DNA of 6,712 nt, taken from NCBI GenBank assembly GCA_964471235.1, contig CAYYGL010000230.1:1-6712 (forward strand). The letters are read 5' to 3'. The notes under the pieces are model-generated. The model made no database searches. It was given only the letters and a program-made list of their open reading frames with translations, and was not told where the DNA came from. Origin of the DNA: CAYYGL01 sp964471235. GTDB taxonomy: Bacteria > Calditrichota > Calditrichia > RBG-13-44-9 > J075. The translations under genes were made by a program, and so were the position numbers. Shown piece by piece: positions 5,182-6,712 of this stretch (position 1 is the stretch's first letter; each line of letters starts with the position of its first letter).

Positions 5182-5433
5182 ATGTGCTTAGCTATCCCCG
5201 GAAAAATTCTCAGTATTGAAGGAGAGGACCCCATCCTGCGCACCGGCAAGGTGAGTTTTGGCGGCATCACCAAAGAGGTGAACCTCTCGTTTGTACCGGA
5301 AGCCAAAGTGAATGACTATGTCCTGGTGCATGTAGGTATGGCAATCAGCACCATTGACGAGGAAGAAGCCCATAAGGTATTTGAGTATTTAAAAGAGATG
5401 GATGAACTCCAGGACCTGGAGGATGGCTCATGA
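5182..5433 (+). CDS. hypC: HypC, hydrogenase maturation chaperone
   Basis: HypC is a small cytoplasmic chaperone that binds HypD, carries the iron with its CN and CO ligands, and escorts it to the precursor of the hydrogenase large subunit. The 83 residues are normal for the HypC/HupF family. The N-terminus MCLAIPGKI is the family signature; Cys2, exposed after Met removal, is the residue needed for iron and HypD binding. VSFGGITKEVNLSFVP, then DYVLVHVGMAISTIDEEEA, form the rest of the small OB-like barrel, followed by an acidic C-terminal helix (EYLKEMDELQDLEDGS). GAGGAA at 5170-5175 sits well before ATG 5182. The stop overlaps the hypD start by four bases, so the two are translationally coupled. 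A single copy is seen; paralogues serving other hydrogenases may lie elsewhere. Confidence 0.97.
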   Translation: MCLAIPGKILSIEGEDPILRTGKVSFGGITKEVNLSFVPEAKVNDYVLVHVGMAISTIDEEEAHKVFEYLKEMDELQDLEDGS

Positions 5434-6521
5434 AATTTATCGAAGAATATCGGGACAGCGAGGCTGTGAAGAAGCTTTCCGACGCCATTCACCGCATTAC
5501 CACCCGCTCCTGGACAATCATGGAAATCTGTGGCGGGCAAACCCATGCCATCATGAAATTCGGCATCGATACCCTGCTTCCGGAAGAAATTACCCTGGTG
5601 CATGGTCCCGGCTGCCCGGTGTGCGTCACTCCCATCGAGCTAATCGACCGGGCGATCCACATCGCCAAACGACCGGATGTCATCTTCTGCTCCTTCGGCG
5701 ACATGCTCCGCGTTCCCGGCAGCAGCGAAGACCTCTTTTCCGTCAAAGCGGCCGGCGGGGATGTGCGCATCGTGTATTCTCCCCTCGATGCCGTAAAATT
5801 GGCACAGGAAAATCCCGACAAACAGGTGGTCTTTTTCGGTGTCGGGTTTGAGACCACCGCACCGGCGACCGCCATGGCGGTGCATCAGGCGAAAGTGCTG
5901 GGACTGAAAAACTTTTCCCTGCTGGTCTCCCATGTGCTGGTCCCCCCGGCAATGGAAGCCATCCTCTCTTCCCCGCAAAATAAAGTGCAGGGATTTTTAG
6001 CCGCCGGGCATGTCTGCACCGTTATGGGCTACACCGAGTATTATCCCATCGCGGAAAAATACCACGTGCCCATTGTGGTTACCGGTTTTGAACCGTTAGA
6101 TATTTTGCAGGGGATTTATATGTGTGTGAAGCAGTTGGAGGAAGGGCGTGCGGAGGTGGAAAATCAGTATGCCCGGGCGGTGCGGGAGCAGGGCAACCGA
6201 CCGGCGCAGAACCTGGTGGCGCAGGTATTCCGGGTGGTCCCCCGCAAATGGCGGGGCGTGGGGGAAATTCCCCAAAGCGGCTTAGGTTTTCAGGAACCAT
6301 ATCAGGAGTTTGATGCGGAGAGCCGTTTCCAGGTAGGGGAACTCCATGCCGAGGAGCCGCCGGAATGCAAAGCGGGACTGGTGTTGCAAGGGGTGATCAA
6401 GCCGGTGGAATGCGAAGCCTTCGGCACGAAATGCACGCCGGAAAAACCATTAGGTGCGCCCATGGTCTCTTCGGAAGGTGCCTGCGCGGCGTATTACCGG
6501 TATCATCGACAGAGAGTGTGA
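5430..6521 (+). CDS. hypD: HypD, Fe-S scaffold protein for Fe(CN)2CO assembly
   Basis: HypD is the central cytoplasmic scaffold of [NiFe]-hydrogenase maturation. With HypC it holds the iron while cyanide from HypE and CO are attached, and its [4Fe-4S] cluster and redox-active cysteines take part. At 363 residues it has normal length. Visible motifs are MEICGGQTHA with C34, HGPGCPVCVTP with C62 and C65, GFETTAP at 139-145, and GHVCTVMG at 193-200. The C-terminal cluster cysteines are C313, C328, C335 and C352, spaced as expected for the [4Fe-4S] site. All key cysteines known for the family are present, so it should be functional. ATG 5430 overlaps the hypC stop (ATGA), and GGAGG at 5418-5422 lies inside hypC as its ribosome binding site. 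hypE usually follows but is not seen in the remaining 191 bases. Confidence 0.97.
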   Translation: MKFIEEYRDSEAVKKLSDAIHRITTRSWTIMEICGGQTHAIMKFGIDTLLPEEITLVHGPGCPVCVTPIELIDRAIHIAKRPDVIFCSFGDMLRVPGSSEDLFSVKAAGGDVRIVYSPLDAVKLAQENPDKQVVFFGVGFETTAPATAMAVHQAKVLGLKNFSLLVSHVLVPPAMEAILSSPQNKVQGFLAAGHVCTVMGYTEYYPIAEKYHVPIVVTGFEPLDILQGIYMCVKQLEEGRAEVENQYARAVREQGNRPAQNLVAQVFRVVPRKWRGVGEIPQSGLGFQEPYQEFDAESRFQVGELHAEEPPECKAGLVLQGVIKPVECEAFGTKCTPEKPLGAPMVSSEGACAAYYRYHRQRV

Positions 6522-6712
6522 TAAACGACCGAAGGGTTGAATAATTGAAGATACACTGCACAATAAAAATTATCCTGCTTTATGCCAACTCATGAAAAGG
6601 CATCTCGATATGCAAAATAGCTCATCTTAAAATGATTAAATTCCGAACAATACCAGTTGTAAATACGCCTTCGTACTCATATCTTTTATAAATAAAGCGT
6701 TAATTTAAGGAA
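6522..6712. other. AT-rich region after hypD, no gene seen
   Basis: No convincing gene or intrinsic terminator is visible in these 191 bases. A weak promoter-like pair, TTGTAA (6657-6662) and TATCTT (6680-6685) with 17 bases between, and AAGGAA at 6707-6712, would fit a + strand gene starting just beyond the window. ATGCC (6571-6575) can pair with GGCAT (6588-6603 region), but the stem is only five bases and has no T run after it. Confidence 0.35.

Noticed and set aside
5402..5851. Open frame on the + strand overlapping hypC end and hypD
   Set aside because: It is the shifted frame of hypD; its translation is rich in Arg, His and Pro without motifs, while the hypD frame has every expected cysteine.

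Overview
The window carries most of a [NiFe]-hydrogenase maturation (hyp) locus, hypF, hypC and hypD, all on the + strand. It is preceded by an AT-rich accessory stretch with the end of an IS3-family insertion sequence. The Hyp proteins make the Fe(CN)2CO part of the hydrogenase active site. No hydrogenase structural gene and no hypA, hypB or hypE is visible, so this is one section of a larger set. The organism is probably an anaerobic or facultative Gram-negative bacterium. The exported protein's signal peptide ending ...LPLYSQ and intergenic repeats of the ACAGAG/CTCTGCG and GGAGCGACAAAA types recall Calditrichota, Bacteroidota/Ignavibacteria and related environmental lineages. That placement is inference and weak.

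Layout. (1) Positions 1-230: C-terminal part of an IS3-family transposase and the right end of the element. (2) Positions 231-411: remains of a toxin-antitoxin pair, namely the last residues of an antitoxin frame cut off by the IS, then a RelE/ParE-like toxin start that loses its frame. (3) Positions 438-1199: an AT-rich gene for an exported protein of unknown function. (4) Positions 1200-1749: no gene, but an imperfect inverted-repeat region of about 280 bp. (5) Positions 1750-4032: full-length hypF, whose stop codon lies inside a four-copy heptanucleotide repeat. (6) Positions 4041-4200: a nested palindromic element made of repeated GGAGCG(A/T)CAAAA arms; its right edge appears to supply the -35 box of the next gene. 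(7) Positions 4255-4776: a small membrane protein of unknown function. (8) Positions 4777-5181: no gene, but a block able to fold as RNA and a CTCTGCG-type repeat just upstream of hypC. (9) Positions 5182-6521: hypC and hypD, overlapping by four bases. (10) Positions 6522-6712: no gene seen; an AAGGAA at the last bases may be the ribosome binding site of a gene starting just outside.

How the genes work together. HypF activates carbamoyl phosphate and passes the carbamoyl group to HypE, which is not in the window; HypE dehydrates it to the cyanide ligand precursor. HypC and HypD form the scaffold that holds the iron while CN and CO are added, then deliver it to the hydrogenase large subunit. 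The overlap of hypC and hypD fits their complex. hypF is separated from hypCD by about 1.15 kb holding the palindromic element, the membrane protein and a structured intergenic region, so the two blocks are probably transcribed separately.

The strongest non-coding observations are the palindromic array with its apparent promoter, the heptad repeat over the hypF stop codon, and the foldable block upstream of hypC. I found no clear new multi-gene system; the coding core is a known maturation pathway.
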